Shown piece by piece: positions 1-9,666 of a DNA stretch of 64,000 nt (the stretch's first letter is position 1; the number at the start of each line of letters is the position of its first letter). The position numbers and the translations under genes are program-made. The stretch spans positions 62,001-126,000 of the forward strand of contig JBFMFY010000001.1 of the NCBI GenBank assembly GCA_040751955.1. Reading direction: 5' to 3'. Under the pieces are notes generated by a model. The model had not been told where the DNA came from, did not search any database, and was given only the letters and a program-made list of their open reading frames with translations. The DNA comes from SpSt-333 sp040751955. GTDB taxonomy: Bacteria; Bacteroidota; Ignavibacteria; UBA10030; UBA8401.

Positions 1-3000
1 AAAGATCAATTACGTAGATACCAGGAATGGCGTGAGGAACAATTTCGTATGCTCAAAGCGGCAGGCGATATCAACGAGGTAAAAAGTCTCATTATTCAAG
101 GGAATAAAATTCGCTCGATTATCTATAATACAGGGGCGATTAGTAATCCGGGCGTTACAGGAAATGTGCTCGATCTTGTATGGAACGGTTTGGGTTATGG
201 TTATGAATTCGGTCCTTTGGCGGGTGCCCGCGTTCCTCGCCCTCTCAATCCTTCCGATTCAGTCGATATTGTGATCGATGGATTTGGCGGCGCAAGCAGA
301 AGAACCGATGACGGTGATTTCTCCGCCGATGGGGTCACGAAATGGGGATGGCTTCCTGTTCCCGGGTATTCTGCCCCGGGCCAAAAAGATATTGCAAGTT
401 GGGGATCTCGTACCTCTGATCTTCGAATTCGTCCTAAATCGTGGCCAGAAAGTTGGTATAATGAAATCCTCGGCGAATACGTTTACCCCTCATTCTTGGG
501 AGGGAACTCAACCGTGCCGGATGAGGAAGTTTATTACATTGTTGACGATTCGACCGATGTCGAATTCGATTATCGTCCCATCGCAAGCGAACCGAATCAC
601 GGCGGACTTGGTCTCGACCTTGAAGTGAGGACAATGCAGTTTGCAAACCCCCTTGCCGAAGATATTATTTTCCTTGTCTATACCGCAGAAATGGATCTTC
701 GCGCCAAAAAAATTGATCGTGTCTTTTTCGGTATGTTCGGCGATCCGCATATCGGCGGTCCGAATAACTTTGGTGATGATGCTGCATCGTTCATTCCCGG
801 AAAAGCGATCGGCTTACCTGCGTTTGATAACCTGCTAGAAGTTGACGGAAGAATAGTGACTCAACGCGCAAGGAATATGGTGTACAGTTGGGACCCTGAC
901 GGTAAAAGCGACCTTGCTGCTTATACACCCGGATATTTTGGATATAAATTTCTTGAAAGTCCAAACAACAGTGTTGATGGTATTGATAATGATGATGACG
1001 GCATAGTTGATGAAAGTCCATTCGGCGGCAAGGGAGTCTTTGTTGACGGAATTAGTCTCCCCCTGACAACCGGCATAGCTGATGTTGCAAAATACACAGC
1101 GCTCTACGGGATACCGAAACCGAGATGGGGTGGAGATGAAGATGGCGATTGGAATAAGGAAAATGACGATGTGGGTGTGGATGGTATTGGAGGAACAAAT
1201 GATTATGGAGAAGCGGACGGATTTCCATCGCAGGCATTTTACCTTGATGCCAACAGCAATGGGAAATATGATCGTGGTGAATTGTTGGATACACTTCAGA
1301 AACCGGGATGGGGATGGGCTGGATCTGAACCGAATTTCGGCTTTCGAGATGTGAACGAATCAGATCAAATCGGACTGCGAAGTTTCTGGTCGTTGAGATA
1401 TGGGAATCCCAATCGGCCGAAAAACGACCAGTTGATGTACTCGTCAATGTCATCGGATATGGATACGGCGGCTTTGGCACTGTTATATCCCTATGCCCCT
1501 GAAGAAAACAAGACAGGTGATTTCATCTTTCTCTACGGTACGGGACCTTTTCCGATGGAACCGGGGCATCGAGAGCGCTTTTCGATAGCATTGTTGATGG
1601 GGGATGATCTGCGCGATTTATTGTTAAATTCGGAAACTGCGCAATTGATTCTCGAGGCGAGTTATCGGTTTGCCCAACCGCCTCCCAAACCAAAAGTGAC
1701 CGCCGTAGCAGGAAATGGAAGAGTAACACTCTATTGGGATAACAATCCCGAAGATACACGTGATCCGTTCACCGGAAAACAGGATTTTGAGGGGTATAAA
1801 ATCTACAGAAGTCAGGATTATACATTCAAAGATGTTTTCACCATTACCGATGGTAATGGATATCCTTTCCTTGGAAAAGCTTTGTTCGACGATAAGGCGA
1901 GAAAAACCGCACAGTGGCATCGTCCCTGGACACAGGCAGAGAAGGACAAATATACCGGTGGATTTCATCCAATCGAATACCGCGGACGATTTATCAGATA
2001 CTATATGGGTGAACCGGAAGATTCATCGGGTCTCAGGCACGAGTATGTTGACTCGACGGTAACCAATGGCATCACTTATTATTATGCAGTCGTTTCATTT
2101 GATCATGGCGATGATAGCCTGCAACTACCTCCCTCGGAATCCCAATCGATCATTCTGCGAGATCCGATCACACAGATATTTAAGTTCGACGTGAACACCG
2201 TTGCGGTAACGCCAAACGATAAGGCGGAGGGAACTATTAGTCCGAAAACGACAATAGAAAAAGGTGCCACGCTCACCCACTCGAAGGGTCCGGGAACAGG
2301 AAAAATCGCAATTAAAGTGCTCGATGAGATGTCTTTGAAAAATAATTCTGTAACGATACGTTTTGATTCTATGGTTGTAAATACAACCAAGCGGTTAACA
2401 TACAACGTGTTGAAAAACGTTCCTGTAGTAGAACAGTTCACGGGAAATGAAATTCAATTTGTAAATCTGCAAAATAAAAACCTTGTTTTATCAACGGTCA
2501 AAGTATATAACGGGCAAGACACTCTTGCTCCAAGAATTCACGACACATTGATATTTGTAGATTCAGCAGGCGGGAGGTTGCGTGCGTTAGTGCCGGGAGT
2601 ATTATTGAAAACCGCAACATATACCGTTTCGTACAAATATTATCCAATTGTACAAAGCACTATTTTTGAAGGAAAAGACGGCAACCCTGTTTTCGACGGT
2701 ATCCGACTGTATGTTACTAACGATCCGTTGGTGTTCGATAATACCAACAGTTTCTTTCTCCCCGCTACACCGTACGGAATCACCGGTGCCGTTGTAACAC
2801 CGACTGTCGGTTCTTTGAAGATTGCTCCCATCGATTTCAAAATTGAATTTCTCAGTTCAACAGGTGATACATCGGCAACAGGAGACTATATTGCGCCGGC
2901 GGATAGTTTTGCATCGACCACAAATCCAAATCTCAGAAACGTCAAAGCCCCATTCCGTGTATTAAATATTACCGATACAATCCCTGTTCAGATTCTGATT

Positions 3001-3570
3001 AAGGACGGTGGTTTTCCGGGTAAAACTGGCAGATGGGATATCGGTGAAGAAGTTATTGTATTAACGCCGCCGCCATACCGCGTTTCGGCGACGAATACTT
3101 CGATCGGGATAATGATCAGAAAATCATCCTCCAATGCAACCCCAACCATCAATGCAGGAACATCGTATTATGCCCGCGTTAAAAAGCCGTTTACCAGTTT
3201 CGATGAATTCACGCTTTCTACAACCGGAATGTCATACGATCCATCAATTGGAGATGCCAATCTAAATAAAGTGTACGTTGTACCGAATCCGTATGTCGTA
3301 ACAAGCGCATTCGAACAACCGTCGTTCCGTCAAGATCTTCGGGGAGAACGAGTACTTCAGTTTCGGAATTTGCCGCGTGAGTGCACAATCCGAATATACA
3401 CCATTACCGGTGAGTTGGTGCAGACGTTGAGAAAAAATGATACTTCCAATTATATAGCATGGGATCTGCTGTCGTCCGAAAGTGCCAGGATTGGATACGG
3501 CATATACATCTACCACATCGAAACACCGAGCGGTGCAACCAAAGTAGGTAGATTTGGCGTCATTAAATAA
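1..3570 (+). CDS. Large secreted surface protein with Fn3 and C-terminal T9SS-type sorting domain (5' partial)
   Basis: The reading frame is open from the first base, with no stop upstream of the ATG at 49, so the gene most likely begins before the window and its signal peptide is not visible. At least 1189 residues remain. Visible parts: a Ca-binding-like Asp-rich stretch (DNDDDGIVDES, about nt 979-1014); a fibronectin type III-like domain (about nt 1680-2160, with WDNNPED and the GYKIYRS strand typical of these proteins); and a C-terminal domain from about nt 3265 (VYVVPNPYV, then RIYTITGELV and GIYIYHIETPSG) resembling the T9SS type A sorting domain. The rest has no fold I recognise. It is followed after 18 nt by a PorV-family gene, which fits a cargo plus export-helper pair. 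Surface location is inferred from the C-terminal domain. Confidence 0.8.
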   Translation, partial: KDQLRRYQEWREEQFRMLKAAGDINEVKSLIIQGNKIRSIIYNTGAISNPGVTGNVLDLVWNGLGYGYEFGPLAGARVPRPLNPSDSVDIVIDGFGGASRRTDDGDFSADGVTKWGWLPVPGYSAPGQKDIASWGSRTSDLRIRPKSWPESWYNEILGEYVYPSFLGGNSTVPDEEVYYIVDDSTDVEFDYRPIASEPNHGGLGLDLEVRTMQFANPLAEDIIFLVYTAEMDLRAKKIDRVFFGMFGDPHIGGPNNFGDDAASFIPGKAIGLPAFDNLLEVDGRIVTQRARNMVYSWDPDGKSDLAAYTPGYFGYKFLESPNNSVDGIDNDDDGIVDESPFGGKGVFVDGISLPLTTGIADVAKYTALYGIPKPRWGGDEDGDWNKENDDVGVDGIGGTNDYGEADGFPSQAFYLDANSNGKYDRGELLDTLQKPGWGWAGSEPNFGFRDVNESDQIGLRSFWSLRYGNPNRPKNDQLMYSSMSSDMDTAALALLYPYAPEENKTGDFIFLYGTGPFPMEPGHRERFSIALLMGDDLRDLLLNSETAQLILEASYRFAQPPPKPKVTAVAGNGRVTLYWDNNPEDTRDPFTGKQDFEGYKIYRSQDYTFKDVFTITDGNGYPFLGKALFDDKARKTAQWHRPWTQAEKDKYTGGFHPIEYRGRFIRYYMGEPEDSSGLRHEYVDSTVTNGITYYYAVVSFDHGDDSLQLPPSESQSIILRDPITQIFKFDVNTVAVTPNDKAEGTISPKTTIEKGATLTHSKGPGTGKIAIKVLDEMSLKNNSVTIRFDSMVVNTTKRLTYNVLKNVPVVEQFTGNEIQFVNLQNKNLVLSTVKVYNGQDTLAPRIHDTLIFVDSAGGRLRALVPGVLLKTATYTVSYKYYPIVQSTIFEGKDGNPVFDGIRLYVTNDPLVFDNTNSFFLPATPYGITGAVVTPTVGSLKIAPIDFKIEFLSSTGDTSATGDYIAPADSFASTTNPNLRNVKAPFRVLNITDTIPVQILIKDGGFPGKTGRWDIGEEVIVLTPPPYRVSATNTSIGIMIRKSSSNATPTINAGTSYYARVKKPFTSFDEFTLSTTGMSYDPSIGDANLNKVYVVPNPYVVTSAFEQPSFRQDLRGERVLQFRNLPRECTIRIYTITGELVQTLRKNDTSNYIAWDLLSSESARIGYGIYIYHIETPSGATKVGRFGVIK

Positions 3571-3588
3571 CCTAACGGAGTAACCCAG

Positions 3589-4626
3589 ATGAATCGAATG
3601 AATCAATTGTTTGTGATTGCGTTGTGCGTCGTTTTCGGGATGCACGTATCGGTTGCACAACAAACAAGAAAAATTACGAAGGTCGGTACTACTGTCGCTC
3701 AATTCCTTAAAATTCCGGCGGGTGCACGCACGATAGCTATGGGAAGTAGCGGGGCTTCACTAGAAGGGGATGTGTATTCAATCTACTGGAATCCAGGCGC
3801 GTTAGCGAGATTAAAGACCTATGGTGAAGCGGCTTTTAACCATGCTGAATGGCTTGCTGACATTAGTTATGATTACGTAGCATCAGGATTAATGATCGAC
3901 GGATTCGGTGCCGTTGGACTTTCCCTCACGTCGCTTCGCGTTCCCGAAGATATCGTACGGACAGAACTGAATCCGGAGGGGGATGGAAGACGCTGGAGTT
4001 ATTCAGCCTTTGCACTCGGAATTTCGTACGCGCGCTCGTTAACAGACCGCTTCTCTATCGGCTTCTCTGCAAAGTATATCCGGGAGGCAATTTGGAATAT
4101 GTCATCCTCCGGTATTGCTTTCGATATTGGTACAATATACACAACATCGTTCAATGACCTTAAAATCGGGGCAAGCATTTCCAATTTTGGTACAAAGCTT
4201 CGGTTAGAAGGGCACGACATTTCATTCAATAGTTTTCCCGGCGGGGAACTTGGACAGGGTCCTCAAAATATAGAATCAATGTACAAGACAGAGTCGTTCG
4301 ACATTCCGTTGAATTTCAGGATCGGTATTTCAATGGATGTGTTTCGCCTGGACAATATTCGCGCCACGGCTGCTCTCGATGCTACTCACCCGAATGACAA
4401 TGTCGAATATGTGAATTCCGGACTCGAGCTGGCGTACGATGAAATGTTCTTCGGCAGAGTTGGGTACAAATCCTTGTTCTATGAAGAATCAGAAGAAGGG
4501 CTCACGTGGGGCATTGGAGTAATGTTTGCACTCAGCAATGTCAACGGAATAAAAGTGGACTATGCATTTGCTGATTACGGCAGATTGAAAAACGTCCAAT
4601 ACGTTTCAGTTGGAGTAACATTCTAA
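3589..4626 (+). CDS. PorV/PorQ family outer-membrane protein
   Basis: This 345-residue protein starts with a signal peptide (MNRMNQLF, a hydrophobic core, then VSVAQQ). The mature N-terminus carries the family hallmark: FLKIPAGARTIAMG followed by YWNPGALA. The rest alternates short amphipathic strands and ends in an aromatic residue (VGVTF), as in outer-membrane beta-barrels. Known members (PorV, PorQ) belong to the type IX secretion apparatus and shuttle cargo at the outer membrane; many Ignavibacteria-type genomes carry numerous paralogues, so which one this is cannot be told. It sits 18 nt after a large T9SS-type protein gene and 38 nt before a propeller lipoprotein gene, so the three are probably co-transcribed. 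A role in exporting or anchoring that large protein is inference. Confidence 0.85.
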   Translation: MNRMNQLFVIALCVVFGMHVSVAQQTRKITKVGTTVAQFLKIPAGARTIAMGSSGASLEGDVYSIYWNPGALARLKTYGEAAFNHAEWLADISYDYVASGLMIDGFGAVGLSLTSLRVPEDIVRTELNPEGDGRRWSYSAFALGISYARSLTDRFSIGFSAKYIREAIWNMSSSGIAFDIGTIYTTSFNDLKIGASISNFGTKLRLEGHDISFNSFPGGELGQGPQNIESMYKTESFDIPLNFRIGISMDVFRLDNIRATAALDATHPNDNVEYVNSGLELAYDEMFFGRVGYKSLFYEESEEGLTWGIGVMFALSNVNGIKVDYAFADYGRLKNVQYVSVGVTF

Positions 4627-4664
4627 ATTTTTTTCGGTACTATACCTCTATCTCGGAGATATTT

Positions 4665-6464
4665 ATGACCAGGAAGTTTTCATTTTTCGTTGCACTGAAT
4701 ATTATACTCATGTGTACAGGCTGCAAAAAAGATGCACCGAATGTGGTCAATAATGCACCAAGCGGACCATTGTGGACGCAAACGAACGGACCATTTGGCG
4801 GTACAATTTCCTGTTTTGCTCTCTCAAACGATACTCTCTTTGCCGGAACTCCTTCAGGCGGGTTGTACATGTCTGCCGATGGGGGTGGAAGCTGGAAGAT
4901 TCTGGATTCAGGACTGACAAACAGATACATTCAGGCGATTACTTTTTATAACGGATTGTTCATCGTAGGCACAGCTGACGGTCTGTTCGCATCAACAAAT
5001 CGAGGAAAATTCTGGATACCCGTATCTGGTAATTTACCGACCAGAGCAATTCGTGCAATAGCAACCGGCGACAGCGGGATCTTTCTTGGAACTGATGTTG
5101 GTGTTTTTCGGACAACAGTACTCAACGGCTCATGGAAAGAAATCGATTCTGGTATGACAAATCTTTTTGTCAATGTTTTGAAACAGAAAGATAATATCCT
5201 GTATGCAGGGACGAGATCCGGAATTTTTCGTTCGACGGATATTGGTAAATTTTGGACGAAGATCGACACCGGTATCACTTCAAAATCCATAAATGCGATA
5301 GAATTTATTGGCACAACGATGATTGCAGCTACCTACGGCGGTGGTGTTTTTGTTTCAACCAACAACGGGGCAAATTGGACTGCAGCAAATTCCGGAATAA
5401 CCAATAATTATGTTTTAACTGTTCATGCAAGCGGTACTGACCTTTATGCTGCAACATACGGCGCTGGTATCTTTATCTCGTCTGATAATGGTGCGAGTTG
5501 GAATAGCATAAATTCAGGGATTACTACCAAGTATGCAAAGTCATTCATAAGTGTTGGATCGACAGTATTGGCAGGTACGTATAGCGACGGAATTTTTAAA
5601 AGCACGAATAAAGGCGTTTCGTGGTCGCAGTCGAGCAAGGGGCTGTATTTTAATCATGTGAGTTCTATTGCATTGGTCGCCGGGAATCTTTTTGCAGGAA
5701 CCGACGTTGGAGTTCATCGTTCATCTGCCGATGGAAACAATTGGGAACAGGTACTTTCGACAGGATTTACTGAAATTGCTGTTCGATCAATTGCAGCAAA
5801 AGGAAATTTGCTGCTGGCAGGAACCGTAGAAGGTATGTATGTATCGTCCGATAATGGTGCCTCATGGAATCAATCCAACACTGGATTGACATCAAAACAG
5901 ATAAACGCCATGGCGGTGAATGAAACAAATATTTTTATCGGCACCTATGGAGGTGGGGTATTCACTTCCAATGACAACGGAGCGACATGGACTCAGATGA
6001 ATTCAGGATTGACGAACATGAATGTAAGTTCGCTGCTGCTGAACGGCAATACGATCCTTGCTGGAACGAAAGGAGGAGGTATATTCCGTTCCACCGACGC
6101 AGGAGCGAACTGGGTACTCAGTTCGTCAGGGATTCTCAATTTGAACATAACCTCAATTGTGTCCAACGGTACAAAATATTTTGTAGGGACAGAGGGGGGC
6201 GGTATCTTTCTTTCGTCAGACGGGATCACATGGACTCAGCAATATTCCGATGTTTCTTCATTATATGTTTATTCGATGCTTGCATCAGGAACCTCCGTCT
6301 ATGCAGGCACCAACAAAGGTGTTTTTACTACATCTGACGGAGGGACGACATGGAGTTCATTGAACTCTGGTTTAACTAACGTTTCAGTTCATTCGTTAAC
6401 CGTAAGCGGTAGAACTCTTTTTGCAGGGACAAATCTGGCGGGTATATGGAAAGCGCCGTTGTAG
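4665..6464 (+). CDS. BNR/Ycf48-type beta-propeller lipoprotein (14 repeat units)
   Basis: This 599-residue protein has a lipoprotein signal peptide: a hydrophobic run, then MCTGC with Cys at about residue 19-20 as the predicted lipidated residue. Nearly all the remainder is a repeat of about 40 residues with the consensus GTxxGGIFxSTDNGASWxxxNSGLTN. I count 13 full units plus a terminal half unit (GTNLAGIWKAPL). This Asp-box pattern is that of sortilin/BNR and Ycf48-like propellers, and 14 units suggests two seven-bladed propellers. No enzyme residues are visible, so binding or scaffolding is likelier than catalysis. Bacterial sialidases share the Asp boxes, but the Arg triad and Tyr/Glu pair of a sialidase were not found. 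It is the last gene before a strong bidirectional terminator. Confidence 0.85.
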   Translation: MTRKFSFFVALNIILMCTGCKKDAPNVVNNAPSGPLWTQTNGPFGGTISCFALSNDTLFAGTPSGGLYMSADGGGSWKILDSGLTNRYIQAITFYNGLFIVGTADGLFASTNRGKFWIPVSGNLPTRAIRAIATGDSGIFLGTDVGVFRTTVLNGSWKEIDSGMTNLFVNVLKQKDNILYAGTRSGIFRSTDIGKFWTKIDTGITSKSINAIEFIGTTMIAATYGGGVFVSTNNGANWTAANSGITNNYVLTVHASGTDLYAATYGAGIFISSDNGASWNSINSGITTKYAKSFISVGSTVLAGTYSDGIFKSTNKGVSWSQSSKGLYFNHVSSIALVAGNLFAGTDVGVHRSSADGNNWEQVLSTGFTEIAVRSIAAKGNLLLAGTVEGMYVSSDNGASWNQSNTGLTSKQINAMAVNETNIFIGTYGGGVFTSNDNGATWTQMNSGLTNMNVSSLLLNGNTILAGTKGGGIFRSTDAGANWVLSSSGILNLNITSIVSNGTKYFVGTEGGGIFLSSDGITWTQQYSDVSSLYVYSMLASGTSVYAGTNKGVFTTSDGGTTWSSLNSGLTNVSVHSLTVSGRTLFAGTNLAGIWKAPL

Positions 6465-6503
6465 CCAATTGGTTGCACTGATTATTCCTCCTTACGCAGA
6501 TAT

Positions 6504-6536
6504 AAAAAAAGCACGGGTTTTTTCCCGTGCTTTTTT
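6504..6536. terminator. Bidirectional intrinsic terminator
   Basis: Perfect 7-bp stem gcacggg (6511-6517) and cccgtgc (6524-6530), loop of six T, preceded by seven A and followed by six T. The A/T runs extend the stem and let it work on both strands. It lies between the convergent propeller-lipoprotein gene and FG-GAP gene. Confidence 0.92.
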
Positions 6537-6558
6537 GCTTTCCGAAGAAAGGTATTTC

Positions 6559-8469
6559 TTACTTCAGCATCATCATCTTCATTGATTTCTCTACATTCCC
6601 TGCTGTCATCCTGAAGATGTACGTACCGGATGCAACCTGCCGTCCGTTGTTATCGCGGCCATTCCACACGACGTTATGAGGACCTTTCACATAGTCTTGA
6701 TTATTGATTAATGTCCGGACCTCTTTGCCGAGCATGTCGTATATCTTCGCCGTTACTTTCTTATTTAACGGCAGTACGAAGTTGATCGTCGTTGCCGGAT
6801 TGAACGGATTCGGATAGTTTTGGTTTAATTGATAATCATCCGGTGTTATAACTGTAACATCACGTCCGATTACCGATCCCACTGCATCCCGTTCCAATGA
6901 CCTGAACGCCCATTTTTTTGGGTTCGACATTTTCTTCGTCGAGTCGGTAATGAAACGCGAACTATCGGCTACATAACGCGACCATGTTATGGTCATAGAA
7001 TCGTTTAGTGATTGGTACGGCAAGATTATCTCAATCCTTCCATCACCGTCAATATCGATCGGTTTTGACATCTTCGACACAAATCCTTCTCCAATAGTCC
7101 TGAGGGTGTCTTTTACACCAGCCGAATCTCTGTACGTTATGCTGGAATAATTATCAGATTCTCCGGTGTAGAAAACTTTTCGGACGTAGCTTGCAGGATC
7201 TTTTACCGAACCGCCGGTGTACTCTATGCCAACAACGTTGCTCGGGTACGACGATCCTATCAGTATTTCCTGTTTCCCGTTGCCATCGAGATCAGCTACA
7301 ACACCTGTAAAGTTCGAAATGGGTGTACCTGTTGTGCTTTGTGCGACACCTTGGGCAACCCTGACACCGTGTGTGGCATTGGCAATCTGAACATTATCGC
7401 CGCTGCTATAATCGATGACAAATATCGATCCATCAAGAGTGTCCACAATCGAACTATACAACGGTAAATACACCTCTTCGTTGTTGTCCTTGTCCAAATC
7501 GGCAACAATACCGCCAAAGAGTGCAACATAATCATGGGGAGATGTCATTTGGAAATACTGATTGCCATTGGCAGAGTTTGCAGTATCCGGTATGACATAG
7601 GTATCTGCACCGGTCACCTTAATAACCCAGTAATCGAGGAAGTTCCAATTGTGGCAGACAAGTTCTTTTTTCCCATCACCATCAAGATCTGCGGGATGTA
7701 TTGCATACGGAGCGCCGCCGCCAAAATATGTGCTAGCAATTCTGCCGGTTCCACCCTCGATCTGAAAGCTGGCGAATCCTTGATCTTCAAATTCCCAAGT
7801 TCCAACTGCTGAGATTACAAGAAAATCATCGTTTATCGATCCGCCTAAATTTTTTGGAAGGACTAGTTCCTGAACACCATCGCCATCCACGTCCATGACC
7901 TCAAAATGTTCGACAGTCAATTGCAAGCCACCTTCGTTTGCAGTTCCGGCAAGCGTACCAAAGTTTGGTCCGTACGGTACGTTGGCAGGTACGAATGCGG
8001 AGGGTTTTGTACCGAAATTATGACTTCCGTTTACACCGTTCCATTCAAAAATCAGATATCCGCCGGCTGCACTGCCGCGTGGGAAGATTATTTCACCCTT
8101 GCCGTCTCCATCCATATCGCCATGACGGATCGTCCGTGGTGTCGATGAACCGCCTGCACCATACGGCAGTCCAGCAACAGTGTCCAGCCGCGGTGATGAC
8201 CAAATCCATTCAAGAGTATCATTGCCTGCTGCTTGAAATGCATGGACCCGTCCTGTCTTTGTGTAATCGGTGACAAGTATTTCAGGCTTTCCGTCATTAT
8301 CGAGGTCTGGTGCTACCCATGATCCCCTGATTCCGATATCACCAAAATAGGCGCTGTCGGGATTTGTTGTCGTCTTCTTCGGTACAAATTTTGCGCCAAG
8401 ATGTACCTGTGCAATCATGTACGTTAACGACAACGCCGACATTACCAAGAGAGTAAGCGCTTTCTTCAT
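6559..8469 (-). CDS. FG-GAP/VCBS repeat protein with T9SS type A sorting domain
   Basis: I place the start at 8469 because a clear signal peptide (MKKALTLLVMSALSLTY, cleavage near MIAQ) begins there and AGGAG lies about 9 nt upstream; the frame stays open further upstream but reads like noise. The 636-residue product contains seven Asp-rich Ca-binding loops of the FG-GAP type (DLDNDGKPEI, DMDGDGKGEI, DVDGDGVQEL, DLDGDGKKEL, DLDKDNNEEV, DLDGNGKQEI, DIDGDGRIEI), matching a single seven-bladed integrin-like propeller. The C-terminus has QNYPNPFNPATTINF, then KIYDMLGKEV and ends KMMMLK, a textbook T9SS type A sorting domain. It should be secreted and displayed on the cell surface. The ligand or substrate is unknown. 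Confidence 0.92.
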   Translation of the reverse strand: MKKALTLLVMSALSLTYMIAQVHLGAKFVPKKTTTNPDSAYFGDIGIRGSWVAPDLDNDGKPEILVTDYTKTGRVHAFQAAGNDTLEWIWSSPRLDTVAGLPYGAGGSSTPRTIRHGDMDGDGKGEIIFPRGSAAGGYLIFEWNGVNGSHNFGTKPSAFVPANVPYGPNFGTLAGTANEGGLQLTVEHFEVMDVDGDGVQELVLPKNLGGSINDDFLVISAVGTWEFEDQGFASFQIEGGTGRIASTYFGGGAPYAIHPADLDGDGKKELVCHNWNFLDYWVIKVTGADTYVIPDTANSANGNQYFQMTSPHDYVALFGGIVADLDKDNNEEVYLPLYSSIVDTLDGSIFVIDYSSGDNVQIANATHGVRVAQGVAQSTTGTPISNFTGVVADLDGNGKQEILIGSSYPSNVVGIEYTGGSVKDPASYVRKVFYTGESDNYSSITYRDSAGVKDTLRTIGEGFVSKMSKPIDIDGDGRIEIILPYQSLNDSMTITWSRYVADSSRFITDSTKKMSNPKKWAFRSLERDAVGSVIGRDVTVITPDDYQLNQNYPNPFNPATTINFVLPLNKKVTAKIYDMLGKEVRTLINNQDYVKGPHNVVWNGRDNNGRQVASGTYIFRMTAGNVEKSMKMMMLK

Positions 8470-8532
8470 TATAAGGCTCCTTTGATTTGTGAAAGAATGG
8501 TGGTTTGAGGTGGAATTCAATTTGTTCACTGA

Positions 8533-8561
8533 AAAATAACTAATTGTCATAGTCGAAGCAA
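8533..8561 (-). promoter_or_regulatory. Predicted sigma-70-like promoter of the FG-GAP gene
   Basis: On the minus strand: TTGCTT (8561-8556), 17-bp spacer, TATTTT (8538-8533). The start codon is about 60 nt further on. The same -35 hexamer and spacing occur upstream of udk. Confidence 0.5.
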
Positions 8562-8635
8562 GTATCAATTCTATTTTTGTTTTAACGGTTTGAAATACTT
8601 TACATTTTTGGTATTTTTAGTAAAAATTTTAGATT

Positions 8636-9664
8636 GTGAATTTCTCAAACATTTTTTCCACCGGCTCAACTGTATTAATTATTAAGCCCCGCGCTATCGG
8701 TGATGTTCTCCTGTCATCACCCGTCGTAACAAATTTAAAGCGATTTAACTCTCGATTACAGATTGACTTTCTGTGCGAGGACTTCGCCGCCGATGTGGTA
8801 CGTGGAAACGAGAATATCTCAAACGTTCTCACATTCGATAAGAAAAAAGATTCTACATTTTCTATTATTTCATCTGTTCGCAAGAAAAAATATGATGTGG
8901 TCATCGATCTTTTTTGTAATCCACGGACGGCGTTGATCACATATTTCAGCGGCGCGCGATACAGAATCGGATTTCCGTTCCGCGGAAGGGGGTATGCCTA
9001 CAATATTCAAGTTGAGCCGCGAGGGGGGGAAGTGCACAACGTTGACTTCAATCTGGATGTATTAAAAAAATTCGACATTCCTATTGTAGATTCAAGCCCT
9101 CATTTTCCGTTGAATGAACGAGCAAGACAATTTGCTGCAGAGTGGATCCTCTCGCAAAAGTTTTTGTATTCTACAATAGTCGGCATCAATCCAAGCGGGG
9201 GATGGTACACAAAAAAATGGAAAGCCGATTCGTATGCTTTACTCGCGGATCGCATTTGTGAACGAACTAAATCAAATATAGTTTTCTTCTGGGGACCCGG
9301 CGAGTTGGAGGATGTTAAAAAAATTCAAAGCACAATGAAAAATCCATCCGTGATGATTCCGAAAACGTCATTGAAAGAAATGGGTGCATTGTTGCGTCAT
9401 TGTCACTATCTTGTCAGTAACGATTCCGGACCTATGCACATTGCTGCCTCCCTTGGCGTGCCCACGCTCGGTATTTTTGGTCCTACAAATCCGTTGCTAC
9501 AAGGTCCGTATGGTGGAAAACATCTGTGGGTACGGCACGAGGAGTTGGATTGCCTTGCATGCAATCTTACAGAATGCCCGATTGGCAATGTTTGTATGAC
9601 TGAACTTTCCGTTGATGTTGTCTTTAACGCGTTTAATAACCTTGTAAGAAATAACCCAATCTGA
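8636..9664 (+). CDS. Glycosyltransferase family 9 (heptosyltransferase-like)
   Basis: This 342-residue protein has the two-Rossmann architecture of the ADP-heptose:LPS heptosyltransferase family. The N-terminal motif is IIKPRAIGDVLLSSPV, and the C-terminal donor-binding motif is VSNDSGPMHIAASLGVPTLG followed by IFGPTNP. A Cys-containing tail (DCLACNLTECPIGNVC) is common in GT9 proteins. It should transfer a sugar (heptose or another) from a nucleotide donor onto a lipid-A-type or other glycan acceptor at the inner face of the membrane. The likely start is GTG at 8636, since no ATG lies close enough to keep the first beta strand. A second GT9 gene follows after 2 nt, so the two are surely one operon. 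Donor and acceptor cannot be read from sequence. Confidence 0.85.
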   Translation: MNFSNIFSTGSTVLIIKPRAIGDVLLSSPVVTNLKRFNSRLQIDFLCEDFAADVVRGNENISNVLTFDKKKDSTFSIISSVRKKKYDVVIDLFCNPRTALITYFSGARYRIGFPFRGRGYAYNIQVEPRGGEVHNVDFNLDVLKKFDIPIVDSSPHFPLNERARQFAAEWILSQKFLYSTIVGINPSGGWYTKKWKADSYALLADRICERTKSNIVFFWGPGELEDVKKIQSTMKNPSVMIPKTSLKEMGALLRHCHYLVSNDSGPMHIAASLGVPTLGIFGPTNPLLQGPYGGKHLWVRHEELDCLACNLTECPIGNVCMTELSVDVVFNAFNNLVRNNPI

Positions 9665-9666
9665 AT

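Noticed and set aside
1052..1480. 142-codon open frame on the minus strand inside the giant surface protein
   Set aside because: Very His- and Pro-rich, arising from Asp/Gly-rich codons read backwards; no start signal and fully covered by the real gene.
4800..6450. Regular DNA repeats suspected as a tandem repeat or CRISPR array
   Set aside because: The period of about 120 nt follows the protein's propeller units and differs at the DNA level; no constant direct repeats with spacers.
4665..6464. Sialidase function for the BNR-type lipoprotein
   Set aside because: Asp boxes alone are not diagnostic, and no catalytic Arg triad or Tyr/Glu pair was found.
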